A DNA stretch of 13,669 nucleotides from contig SYAB01000158.1 of NCBI GenBank assembly GCA_005787665.1, positions 1 through 13,669 on the forward strand. Direction: 5' to 3'. A program made the translations under genes and the position numbers. Of this stretch, positions 1 through 5,971 are shown in pieces; position 1 is the stretch's first letter, and each line of letters begins with the position of its first letter. The stretch is from Actinomycetota bacterium (GTDB taxonomy: Bacteria > Actinomycetota > Actinomycetes > Mycobacteriales > Mycobacteriaceae). The notes beneath the pieces are model-generated. The model ran no database searches, had not been told where the DNA came from, and saw nothing but the letters and a program-made list of their open reading frames with translations.

Positions 1-906
1 GACCCGGGCCAAGACGCCGATATCCCAGCTGCCGGCGGGACATTCGGTCGGTGTCGTCCCGTCCGCGTCGAACGCGACGGCCGTTCCGCGGATCCGGTGC
101 GGGCCGCAGGCCTGGGCGGCGGGAAGGTAACGGGTGTCGGTCATCTGCAGCGGTGCGAAGACGTTGTCGTGCACGTAGGTGTCGAGGGGTTCGCCGGTGA
201 TCTTCTCGACCAGTACGCCGAGGATGATGAAGCCGATATCGGAGTAGTGGAAGACCTCGCCCGGGGCGAACTCCAGGGGTGCGGCCAGGGCACGGCGGAT
301 GCCGTCGGCGCGATCGGCGGCAGTCAGCCCCCACGGACCCTGCCGACTCAGATCTCCCCCGATACCGGAGGTGTGGGTGAGCAGCATGCGCAGCGTCACC
401 ACCGCCCGCCGCGGATCGGCGCCGGTATTGAACTCGGGGAGGTAGTTCTGCACCGGATCGTCGATCCCCAGCTTGCCCTGCTCGTACAGCTGCAGAACCG
501 CGGTGGATGTCGCGAGGATCTTCGTCAACGAGGCCAGATCGAAGATGGTGTCGAGGGTCATCGGCTCGGGCGGTGACGGCGACCCGTCGAGTCCCGGCTC
601 CCCGTCGAGCTTGCGCGCGCCAAAGGCCTGCCGTAGGACGATCTGGCCGCCGTGCCCGATCTGCACCACCGCGCCGGGCATCCGCCGGGCGGCAATCGCG
701 TCCTCGACGAGCCGGGCCACCCCGGGCATGTCACCCACCGGAGCCAGGGTCACCGCCGGCGGGGTCGGCACCGCCGCGCGGGTCATCGTGGTGGGCGCGG
801 ATTGCGGCGGTGCTGCCGGGCGCCCGCAGGAGGGAGTCGCCGCGACACCGACTGCGATGGCGCCGGCACCGAAGGCACGGGCCAACCGCGATCCAGAGAT
901 CGTCAC
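1..906 (-). CDS. Serine hydrolase of the beta-lactamase / class C esterase family, C-terminus outside window
   Basis: About 302 residues are visible and the C-terminal end lies beyond base 1. The serine beta-lactamase fold is shown by the nucleophile motif S-L-T-K at residues 126-129, inside a typical 'FDLASLTK' context. A second catalytic motif, Y-S-D, is at 221-223. The segment 'LLTHTSGI' before it is also usual for these esterase/peptidase-like proteins. The third motif (K-T-G or H-x-G) would lie in the missing part. A hydrophobic stretch at residues 11-24, followed by Cys27 and a Pro/Thr-rich linker, suggests export, but the lipobox (T-P-S-C) is poor. The GTG at 906 was chosen because it places the basic residues and hydrophobic core at the very N-terminus. 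An in-frame ATG at 993 would add 29 polar residues, and neither start has a clear Shine-Dalgarno sequence. Substrate is unknown; esterase, D-aminopeptidase-like and beta-lactamase-like activities are all possible. Confidence 0.85.
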   Translation of the reverse strand, partial: MTISGSRLARAFGAGAIAVGVAATPSCGRPAAPPQSAPTTMTRAAVPTPPAVTLAPVGDMPGVARLVEDAIAARRMPGAVVQIGHGGQIVLRQAFGARKLDGEPGLDGSPSPPEPMTLDTIFDLASLTKILATSTAVLQLYEQGKLGIDDPVQNYLPEFNTGADPRRAVVTLRMLLTHTSGIGGDLSRQGPWGLTAADRADGIRRALAAPLEFAPGEVFHYSDIGFIILGVLVEKITGEPLDTYVHDNVFAPLQMTDTRYLPAAQACGPHRIRGTAVAFDADGTTPTECPAGSWDIGVLARV

Positions 907-1019
907 CGGGTCGACGGTAGCCGGATCACGCGCCCGGTCGGCCTGCGGGTGCGAGGATGATGCTGCGCCCGCGCTGTGCTTGTGCGGGGACATCCGCCGC
1001 TTTTCGGGAGGGGATCGAC

Positions 1020-1457
1020 GTGAGGATTCGACCGGCCTTGGCCGTCACCGCCGCACTCGCTCTGGCCGCGTGCGGTGGCCAGGGCAAGCCTGTCGCCGAG
1101 CCGTCGAGTTCCTCGACGCAGCCGGCCTCCCCGACGTCGGTCGCGTCGTCGCCGCCGTCGCCGACCTCGACGGCCGTGGCGTCGAGTCCGGCCGCCGCAC
1201 CCGCCAAGGGAGACATACCGTCCCGGGACTTCGTGGTCGGCAAGTGGGGAACCGACGGCGACTGCGAACTTGCGATCGACCTGCGCGCCGACGGCAGCAG
1301 CGACGGGCCGTTTGGCGACTGGGCCTACAGCGACGGCGTCATCAGCTTTCCCGAAGATCCGGGGCTCACGGTCAGCGTGACTGTCATCGACGATGCCACC
1401 ATGGAGTCGGTCAACGGAAGCAGTGGCAATACCTACCGAATGACGCGGTGTCCCTGA
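1020..1457 (+). CDS. Small secreted lipoprotein of unknown function
   Basis: This 145-residue protein starts at a GTG preceded by a GGGAGGGG-type ribosome binding site about six bases upstream. It has a textbook lipoprotein signal: Arg2 and Arg4, a hydrophobic Ala/Leu core, and the lipobox L-A-A-C with the lipidated Cys at residue 18. Residues 25-70 form a low-complexity Ser/Thr/Pro/Ala linker, as is common in mycobacterial lipoproteins. The last 75 residues form a small folded domain beginning 'GKWGTDGDC' and ending 'YRMTRCP'. Its two Cys residues are near the domain ends and could form a disulfide, and the pattern 'W..DG.C....L..DG....G.W' is reminiscent of small beta-barrel secreted domains. 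I do not recognise a named family. The 3' end overlaps the convergent MFS gene by 25 bases. Confidence 0.8.
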   Translation: MRIRPALAVTAALALAACGGQGKPVAEPSSSSTQPASPTSVASSPPSPTSTAVASSPAAAPAKGDIPSRDFVVGKWGTDGDCELAIDLRADGSSDGPFGDWAYSDGVISFPEDPGLTVSVTVIDDATMESVNGSSGNTYRMTRCP

Positions 1458-2698
1458 TCCGATCCGGACGCACGTCCCAGCGCCAGCATCACCAGTGCCA
1501 ACAGGGGAGCGGCGACGGTGATACTGAGCGCGGCGGCATCGGGCACCTCCTGCCCCCTGCTGTGGGCGAGCACCCCGATCAACGGTTGGAAGATCAGCCC
1601 GCCGATGCCCATGATCAGCATGTTGGTCAATCCCATCGCCACGCCGGACATCTCGGTGGGCACCCTGTCCTTCACCATGGTGAAGGACAGGACGTAGGAC
1701 GAGTTGCACACCCCCAGAACGAACATCGCGATCGACTGGGTGAGTTGGCCGTCCAACACGAACAGGATGAGACCCATCATCACCGCGGAACCGACCGCGC
1801 CCAGCGCCAGGAGCAGAGCGGGCGTGCCGTACCGCGAACACAACCAGGCAAACCCGAGCATGCCCGGCAGGCAACCCCAGAAGTAGAAGGAGGCCACGAC
1901 CGAGGCGGCCGACAGGCTCAGGTGATGGTAAGTCTGGAAGAACGAGACACCCCAGAGCATCCCGAAGGCGACTCCCGAGGAGGCCACCAGGCCGCCGGCG
2001 GTACCGAGGGCGAGGACGGGACGTGAAACCACAAGTCGCGCAATCTGAGCCGGCCGGGGCCAATCCGCGTCATTGCCGCCGCCCGGCACAGTGCGGTTGC
2101 GTACGAACAGGGTGATCAGGATGAGCAGAACCGTTGAGAAAGCCCCGCATGCGAGCATCCCGACGCGCCACCCGGCGCGCTCGACGATGAATCCGAGGGT
2201 CTCCTGGCCGAGGGCCGCCCCGGTCATCCCGGCCACCTCCGTCAGCGCAGCCAGCAGGGGGAAGAGCCTCGCCGGGAACCACTGCGCTGCCAGGGTCATG
2301 GTGCACACCACGGTCGGTGCCGCGCCCAGGCCCATCAGGATGCGGGTCAACTCGGCGGTGTTCGCCGACTCCGACATCGCGAACAGAAAGGACGCCACGG
2401 TGCACAGCAGTGCGCCACCCATCAGCACCGAGCGGGCACCGAAGCGAGACACCAGGATTCCCGCCGGTACCTGCAGCAGGATGTAGGGGTAGTAGAAGCT
2501 CGACGACAGACCGCCGAATCCCGACTCGTTGAGCGAGAGATCGACGACCAGGCCCTCCCGCATGACGCTGGGGAAGGTCTGCAGCACCATCTGGAAGAAC
2601 ACGAACGACGCCGCTGTGCCGAACACCAATCCGCTGCGCCACGGCGACCAGTGCGCCGCTGCCGGGCTCACCGGTGCATCGGGCGCCTCGCCGGCCAT
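1433..2698 (-). CDS. MFS transporter, third gene of the TPP-riboswitch operon
   Basis: The protein has 421 residues and about twelve hydrophobic segments, the usual MFS size. The loop between helices 2 and 3 carries motif A in recognisable form (G-I-L-V-S-R-F-G-A-R, residues 80-89), followed by a glycine-rich helix 3. The ATG at 2698 lies nine bases after the stop of the NadR-like kinase gene, so the gene is very probably cotranscribed with the kinase and the PnuC-family transporter. The substrate cannot be read from sequence. The leader riboswitch of this transcript suggests thiamin, a thiamin precursor or a related compound; MFS proteins have been assigned to thiamin regulons before (for example the predicted ThiU group). 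An unrelated substrate or an export role remains possible. The 3' end overlaps the lipoprotein gene tail to tail by 25 bases. Confidence 0.88.
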   Translation of the reverse strand: MAGEAPDAPVSPAAAHWSPWRSGLVFGTAASFVFFQMVLQTFPSVMREGLVVDLSLNESGFGGLSSSFYYPYILLQVPAGILVSRFGARSVLMGGALLCTVASFLFAMSESANTAELTRILMGLGAAPTVVCTMTLAAQWFPARLFPLLAALTEVAGMTGAALGQETLGFIVERAGWRVGMLACGAFSTVLLILITLFVRNRTVPGGGNDADWPRPAQIARLVVSRPVLALGTAGGLVASSGVAFGMLWGVSFFQTYHHLSLSAASVVASFYFWGCLPGMLGFAWLCSRYGTPALLLALGAVGSAVMMGLILFVLDGQLTQSIAMFVLGVCNSSYVLSFTMVKDRVPTEMSGVAMGLTNMLIMGIGGLIFQPLIGVLAHSRGQEVPDAAALSITVAAPLLALVMLALGRASGSDQGHRVIR

Positions 2699-2707
2699 GG
2701 CGGCAGC

Positions 2708-3277
2708 CTAGCCACCCGGGGCGTGGGATGTCCGGCTACCGAAGGAACCGACCTCGCCGATCACCGCGGTGAGCCGTTCCTCGGACGGCCCCCGCACGGC
2801 TGTCATCGGCAACTGCGGATTCTCCGCGAAAACCGCAGCCAGGATCTGTTGCGACGTGGCCCTGGCGTGCGACCCGTCGCGTTGCGGGTCGGGCTGCCAG
2901 GGGAAGTCGTCCTGGCACCAGAGCACCCGGGCGCTCAGCGCCGTCCACTCCAGGGCTTGCGGCAGCAGGGAATCGTCGTCGTAGTACTGGATGCTGTACA
3001 CCGCCGTCATCAATGGGCCACTGTCGGAGACGACCCATCGCAGCCCATCCCGTTCGGCGTCCCGCAGCGCCCGGATCTCCGACTCGCGCTGTGCGGCCAT
3101 CACCTCGGCCTGTTCAGTGCGCGACGGGACCCGCCCCCGCCGGTCGACCCAGGTTCGAAGGTACTCCCCGACCACCACCGCCGGCAGTCGGGCCCCGAGT
3201 ACCGCGGCCAGGGTGGACTTGCCGGTGGACTCCCCGCCGACTACCGACAGCAGGCCGACCGGGGCACTCTCAGGCAT
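2708..3277 (-). CDS. NadR-type P-loop kinase (AAA_28 family), candidate thiamin kinase
   Basis: This 189-residue single-domain protein matches the ribosylnicotinamide-kinase part of NadR. The Walker A motif G-G-E-S-T-G-K-S-T is at residues 14-22. The 'E-Y-L-R' motif at 38-41 matches the family's 'EYxR', a Walker-B-like strand ending in Asp85 follows, and 'DDFPWQPDPQRDG' near 123-135 corresponds to the NadR 'PWxxDGxR' lid. The DNA-binding and NMN-adenylyltransferase domains of full NadR are absent. The ATG at 3277 overlaps the upstream transporter stop by eight bases (ATGCCTGA), implying translational coupling; a TTG at 3286 is a less likely start. NadR-type kinases trap nicotinamide riboside imported by PnuC by phosphorylating it. 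Because this transcript begins with a TPP riboswitch, I infer that the substrate is more likely thiamin, giving thiamin monophosphate for ThiL. Family assignment is firm; substrate is inference. Confidence 0.85.
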   Translation of the reverse strand: MPESAPVGLLSVVGGESTGKSTLAAVLGARLPAVVVGEYLRTWVDRRGRVPSRTEQAEVMAAQRESEIRALRDAERDGLRWVVSDSGPLMTAVYSIQYYDDDSLLPQALEWTALSARVLWCQDDFPWQPDPQRDGSHARATSQQILAAVFAENPQLPMTAVRGPSEERLTAVIGEVGSFGSRTSHAPGG

Positions 3278-3878
3278 GGGTGACAACGGGCGGGACCGGA
3301 TCGCGGGTCGCGGCGCGCGTGGACCATGCCCGCCATCCGGTGATGGCCATCAGGATGAGGACGGCGTAGAACAGTGCGGTGAAGTAGAGACCCTGGCTGG
3401 CGTAGAGCACCGTCCCGACGCCGTTGACCGCGACCCACGTCGGCCACGCCTCCACTTTCTGAAGCACCATCAGCAACTGACCTGCGATGGATCCCACCAG
3501 CATGAAGGCGTCACCGCGGGTGGCCGCGCCGCCGATGCTCTGCAGCACCGGAACAAGCAGTGCCCACAGGCCGAGGATGCCGACGATCCCGATCACCCGC
3601 CACGCCGGGCTCAGCCGGCCGGGTACCCGCACGCCCTCCCGGCCCCAGGAGAACCAGCCCCAGACCGCGGCGACCATGAAGATCAGCTGCATGGCGGCCG
3701 AGGCGTAGAGGTCGGACTCCAGGAACAACCAGCCGTAGAGCACGCTGGAGAGGAAATAAGGCGGCCACGTCCAGCGGGTCCCCAGGATGCCCAGGCCGAC
3801 GCCGAGGAACGCCAGCAGTACTGAGGCGAATTCGATGACGGTGACGCCGTAGCCCCACACCGTGAACAGCACAGTCAT
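3270..3878 (-). CDS. pnuT: PnuC-family transporter, probably PnuT-type thiamin transporter
   Basis: The protein has 202 residues with about seven hydrophobic segments, the normal PnuC length. Family motifs are clear. Gln64 opens the helix 'MQLIFMVAAVWGWFSW', with Trp at 73, 75 and 78. A second signature is E143-A-W-P-T-W followed by Asn152 and 'LYASQGLY'. PnuC proteins move an unphosphorylated vitamin down its gradient, and a cytoplasmic kinase then traps it. The ATG at 3878 has AGGGAG eight bases upstream, and that sequence is part of the TPP riboswitch covering the leader. PnuC homologues behind TPP riboswitches are known as PnuT and transport thiamin, so I prefer that over nicotinamide riboside, the default family label. 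The symbol rests on this regulatory context. The next gene, a NadR-like kinase, overlaps by eight bases. Confidence 0.85.
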   Translation of the reverse strand: MTVLFTVWGYGVTVIEFASVLLAFLGVGLGILGTRWTWPPYFLSSVLYGWLFLESDLYASAAMQLIFMVAAVWGWFSWGREGVRVPGRLSPAWRVIGIVGILGLWALLVPVLQSIGGAATRGDAFMLVGSIAGQLLMVLQKVEAWPTWVAVNGVGTVLYASQGLYFTALFYAVLILMAITGWRAWSTRAATRDPVPPVVTHA

Positions 3879-3881
3879 GAC

Positions 3882-3972
3882 CGACTCTCCCTGTCCGGCA
3901 TTACCCGGACGGTTGTGCGGTCGGTGACGCCGTATGCCACCTTCTCAGACCGGTTGCCCCGGACTCCCGCGG
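3882..3972 (-). promoter_or_regulatory. TPP (thiamin pyrophosphate) riboswitch in the pnuT leader
   Basis: Reading the minus strand, the THI-box elements occur in order. CCGGGGC (3962-3956) is the 5' P2 strand and CTGAGA (3948-3943) is the invariant pyrimidine-sensor motif. GACCG then serves as the P2 3' strand (3922-3918). The pyrophosphate-sensor arm is TCCGG-GTAATG-CCGGA (3909-3894), a perfect five-base-pair P5 around the conserved GTAATG, and it is followed by the conserved AGGGA (3892-3888). A short extra hairpin (GGTG at 3941-3938 with CACC at 3926-3923) sits in the variable region after CTGAGA. P3 looks very short and P1 pairing is poor, so the boundaries are approximate. The terminal AGGGAG is also the Shine-Dalgarno sequence of the ATG at 3878, and no terminator hairpin lies between. 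This suggests control at translation initiation, with TPP shutting off expression. Confidence 0.85.
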
Positions 3973-3990
3973 TTGTTGACCCCGAACCTC

Positions 3991-4019
3991 AGGTTATCGC
4001 GTCTGCGGGACGACGCCCA
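3991..4019 (-). promoter_or_regulatory. Possible promoter of the riboswitch operon
   Basis: TAACCT at 3996-3991 fits the mycobacterial -10 pattern TANNNT and sits about 20 bases upstream of the aptamer, where the promoter should be. The matching -35 position (TGGGCG, 4019-4014, 17-base spacing) is a poor match to TTGACA. The -10 overlaps the small inverted repeat AACC-TGA-GGTT (3995-3985). Assigned mostly by position. Confidence 0.35.
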
Positions 4020-4053
4020 GAGCCCCGGTCGGGGGACGCTCGCCGATCCGTGC

Positions 4054-4743
4054 TCAGGTGCGTCGCCGGGCCCGCCAGCCGCGATAGCCGCGGTGCGCGG
4101 CGAAGGCGCCGATGATCGCGGTCGCGCACCAGACGGCGATGGCCGCGTAGGCCAGTGGTGAGCTGAGATCCGAGATCGAAGCGCCCAGCGCGGTGTAGAC
4201 GAAGGCCCGGGGTGCCGACCCGATCATCGCCCCGATCGCCATCTGCCACAACGGCATTCCGAACGCGCCGAACACGTAGGAGGCCAGCGCGTCGGAGATT
4301 CCCGGCACGAAGCGCTGGCCCACGACCGCCCAGAGCCCCCGCCGGGTGATCTGAGCGTCGATCCGCTCCGCCCACTCGGCGCAGATCAGCGCGCGGGCAC
4401 TGTCGCGTCCCGCCCGCCGCCCGATCAGCGCGGCGGTCACCGCCGTCGTCACCGTCGAGCCGAGCGTGACGAAGGTGCCGAGCACCGGACCGAAGAACAG
4501 CCCGCTGCCCGCCGCCAGCAGCGGACCCGGCACGAAGATCGAGGCCAGCACCGCCGAGATCGGGATGTAGACCAGCGGCGCGAAGGGCCCACTCCGGGCA
4601 ACGACGCCACGGATCGCCTCGACGTCGATGACCCGCTCGACGGCGATCAGGTAGAACAGCGTGAGCAGGACCGCAGCGAAGAGCCCCAGCCGAAGGATGT
4701 GCGGCCACCGGCCGGCCGCCGGTCGGTCCGTTGCCTCAGTCAC
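4054..4743 (-). CDS. TVP38/TMEM64 (DedA-like, SNARE-associated) membrane protein
   Basis: This 229-residue integral membrane protein has a hydrophobic N-terminal helix after a short cytoplasmic tail, then the family's core. The first re-entrant region is 'FVPGPLLAAGSGLFFGPV', followed by a glycine-rich helix with 'GRRAGRDSA'. The second conserved block is 'GQRFVPGISDALASYVFGAF', ending in an Arg-rich tail. This layout matches bacterial TVP38/DedA-superfamily proteins such as M. tuberculosis Rv1491c. Members are thought to move lipids or support membrane homeostasis; no substrate can be assigned here. The GTG at 4743 was chosen because it lies 14 bases after the stop of the upstream hydratase gene and gives a normal N-terminus. 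The open frame continues back to 4968, but only across the hydratase gene. The two genes probably form one transcript. Confidence 0.85.
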   Translation of the reverse strand: MTEATDRPAAGRWPHILRLGLFAAVLLTLFYLIAVERVIDVEAIRGVVARSGPFAPLVYIPISAVLASIFVPGPLLAAGSGLFFGPVLGTFVTLGSTVTTAVTAALIGRRAGRDSARALICAEWAERIDAQITRRGLWAVVGQRFVPGISDALASYVFGAFGMPLWQMAIGAMIGSAPRAFVYTALGASISDLSSPLAYAAIAVWCATAIIGAFAAHRGYRGWRARRRT

Positions 4744-4757
4744 CCGGGGTCCCGGAG

Positions 4758-5780
4758 TCAGCGGAAGCGGATGTCCAGCGTCGCCAGGCCGAAGATCTTG
4801 CGGCCGTCGGACTTCGCAGCGACGAGGACGACACCGGTCCGGGTCTCGGGGTCCAGCGACTTGATCCGTCCGCTGAACTCGATGTCGGCGCCCTCGGCCG
4901 CCGACACCACGGCCGGGGCCGACAGCCGAACCGCGTAGCGGGTCACCGCGCCCGGGTCGCCGGACCATGCCGAGACGAATCCAGCTCCCAGACCCATGGT
5001 GAGCATGCCGTGGGCGATCACGTCCGGCAGTCCGGCCAGTTTGGCGATGTCCTCGTCCCAGTGGATCGGGTTGGCATCCCCGGCCACCCCGGCGTAGTTG
5101 ACCAGGTCGCCGCGGGAGAGTCGGGTGTGGTGAACCGGCAGTTCGTCACCGACGGTGAGGTCGTCGAAGGACGCCGTTCCCGGTGTGCGGCCGGTGTCGT
5201 CGGCGATCCGGATCTCTCCCGGCGGGCGCACCGTCTTCTCGTAGGGGGCCTCCCCGACGCCCATGATGTCGACGTCGTGCATCATCGCCTTCTGCACGGC
5301 TGCCTTGACGGCGGGATTGATGTCCTCGCCAGTCACGCCGACGACGGTGGTGTGCAGGGTGTGCACCCTTTCGCCGGCGGACTCGGTGAAAGTATTGGTG
5401 ACGGTGATGAGGTCGCGGCCGGCGATGCGGCGCACGGCGGTCAGCTCGACGTCGATGTGCAGGTCGTCTCCGGCGACGATCGGGCGGTGCTGCTCGAACA
5501 CCTCCTCGGTCTGCACATAGGTGTCGTAGCCGACGACCACGGATTCGAACATCCGGCGGTTGCACGACATCCCCGGGGTCGAGGTGAACGTCAGCGGCGC
5601 CACCAGAGCCGGGTAGCCGAGCGCCGCGGCGGCGTCGAGGTCCCAATGCGCGGGGTGATAGTCCTGCACCGCGCGGGCGTACTCACGGACCTTTTCCCGG
5701 CCGACCAGGTAGGTGCCGTCCATCTGGTAGTAGTGGCCGACCCGGGCTTCGAGCTCCGGCGCCTCTGATGCTGCGGTCAT
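4758..5780 (-). CDS. Double-hotdog MaoC-family (R)-hydratase / fused HadA-HadB-like dehydratase
   Basis: The protein has 340 residues, the size of two fused hotdog domains as in M. tuberculosis Rv0216. The C-terminal half holds the hydratase motif 'GDANPIHWDE' with the expected catalytic pair Asp235 and His240, followed by 'IAHGMLTMG'. The N-terminal half has a related segment, 'QDYHPAHWD' (Asp40, His45), then 'LGYPALVAPLTF', where the usual H-G after the motif is replaced by P-L. Such proteins hydrate trans-2-enoyl thioesters to (R)-3-hydroxyacyl thioesters. Fused HadA/HadB-type members are candidates for the dehydration step of fatty or mycolic acid elongation, but the substrate (CoA or ACP) is not visible. 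The ATG at 5780 is the start. The gene leads a likely two-gene unit with the TVP38 protein and is divergent from the S53 peptidase gene. Confidence 0.88.
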   Translation of the reverse strand: MTAASEAPELEARVGHYYQMDGTYLVGREKVREYARAVQDYHPAHWDLDAAAALGYPALVAPLTFTSTPGMSCNRRMFESVVVGYDTYVQTEEVFEQHRPIVAGDDLHIDVELTAVRRIAGRDLITVTNTFTESAGERVHTLHTTVVGVTGEDINPAVKAAVQKAMMHDVDIMGVGEAPYEKTVRPPGEIRIADDTGRTPGTASFDDLTVGDELPVHHTRLSRGDLVNYAGVAGDANPIHWDEDIAKLAGLPDVIAHGMLTMGLGAGFVSAWSGDPGAVTRYAVRLSAPAVVSAAEGADIEFSGRIKSLDPETRTGVVLVAAKSDGRKIFGLATLDIRFR

Positions 5781-5895
5781 GAATTCGCCCCACTGTTGTG
5801 CCGACCCGTTCGATGCGCCGACGCAAGAACCCTAATGGGCGGTCTTTCGAGGTCCCAGCCCGGCGTGCAACGGCGACGGTAGGCGGCGGGCGAGA

Positions 5896-5925
5896 TTGAC
5901 GGGTCGACCCGGTCGCGGTTAACTG
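5896..5925 (+). promoter_or_regulatory. Possible promoter of the S53 peptidase cluster
   Basis: TTGACG (5896-5901) matches the -35 consensus well. An A/T-rich TTAACTG (5919-5925), 17 bases further on in an otherwise GC-rich stretch, is a partial -10 match. A perfect 12-base palindrome, CGGGTCGACCCG (5900-5911), overlaps the -35 end and the spacer and could be an operator. The rest of the 191-base divergent region 5781-5971 shows no other clear signal, apart from GGAAAGGA at 5956-5963 as the probable ribosome binding site of the peptidase gene. Confidence 0.35.
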
Positions 5926-5971
5926 CCCGGAGACCAACCGGACGTGCCCACCGCGGAAAGGACGACCGCCC

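Noticed and set aside
473..2026. Long plus-strand open frame of 517 codons
   Set aside because: It runs antisense through the serine hydrolase and MFS genes and crosses the lipoprotein gene in another frame. Composition is Arg/Gly/His-rich with no recognisable domain.
903..2063. Long minus-strand open frame of 386 codons
   Set aside because: It overlaps the MFS gene and the lipoprotein gene in another frame, is Arg/Gly/Pro-rich, and has no family motif. It is a GC-rich shadow frame.
3284..3286. TTG as start of the NadR-like kinase gene
   Set aside because: The ATG three codons later gives the usual short N-terminus before the P-loop and an eight-base overlap with the upstream stop. TTG is the rarer start.
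4023..4035. GC hairpin CCCC-GGTC-GGGG after the TVP38 gene as a terminator
   Set aside because: Four base pairs only and no U-rich tail on the transcribed strand. Such short GC repeats are frequent by chance at this base composition.
4731..5768. Plus-strand open frame of 345 codons
   Set aside because: It is fully antisense to the double-hotdog hydratase, which has clear catalytic motifs. Its His/Asp/Gly-rich translation is typical of an antisense frame.
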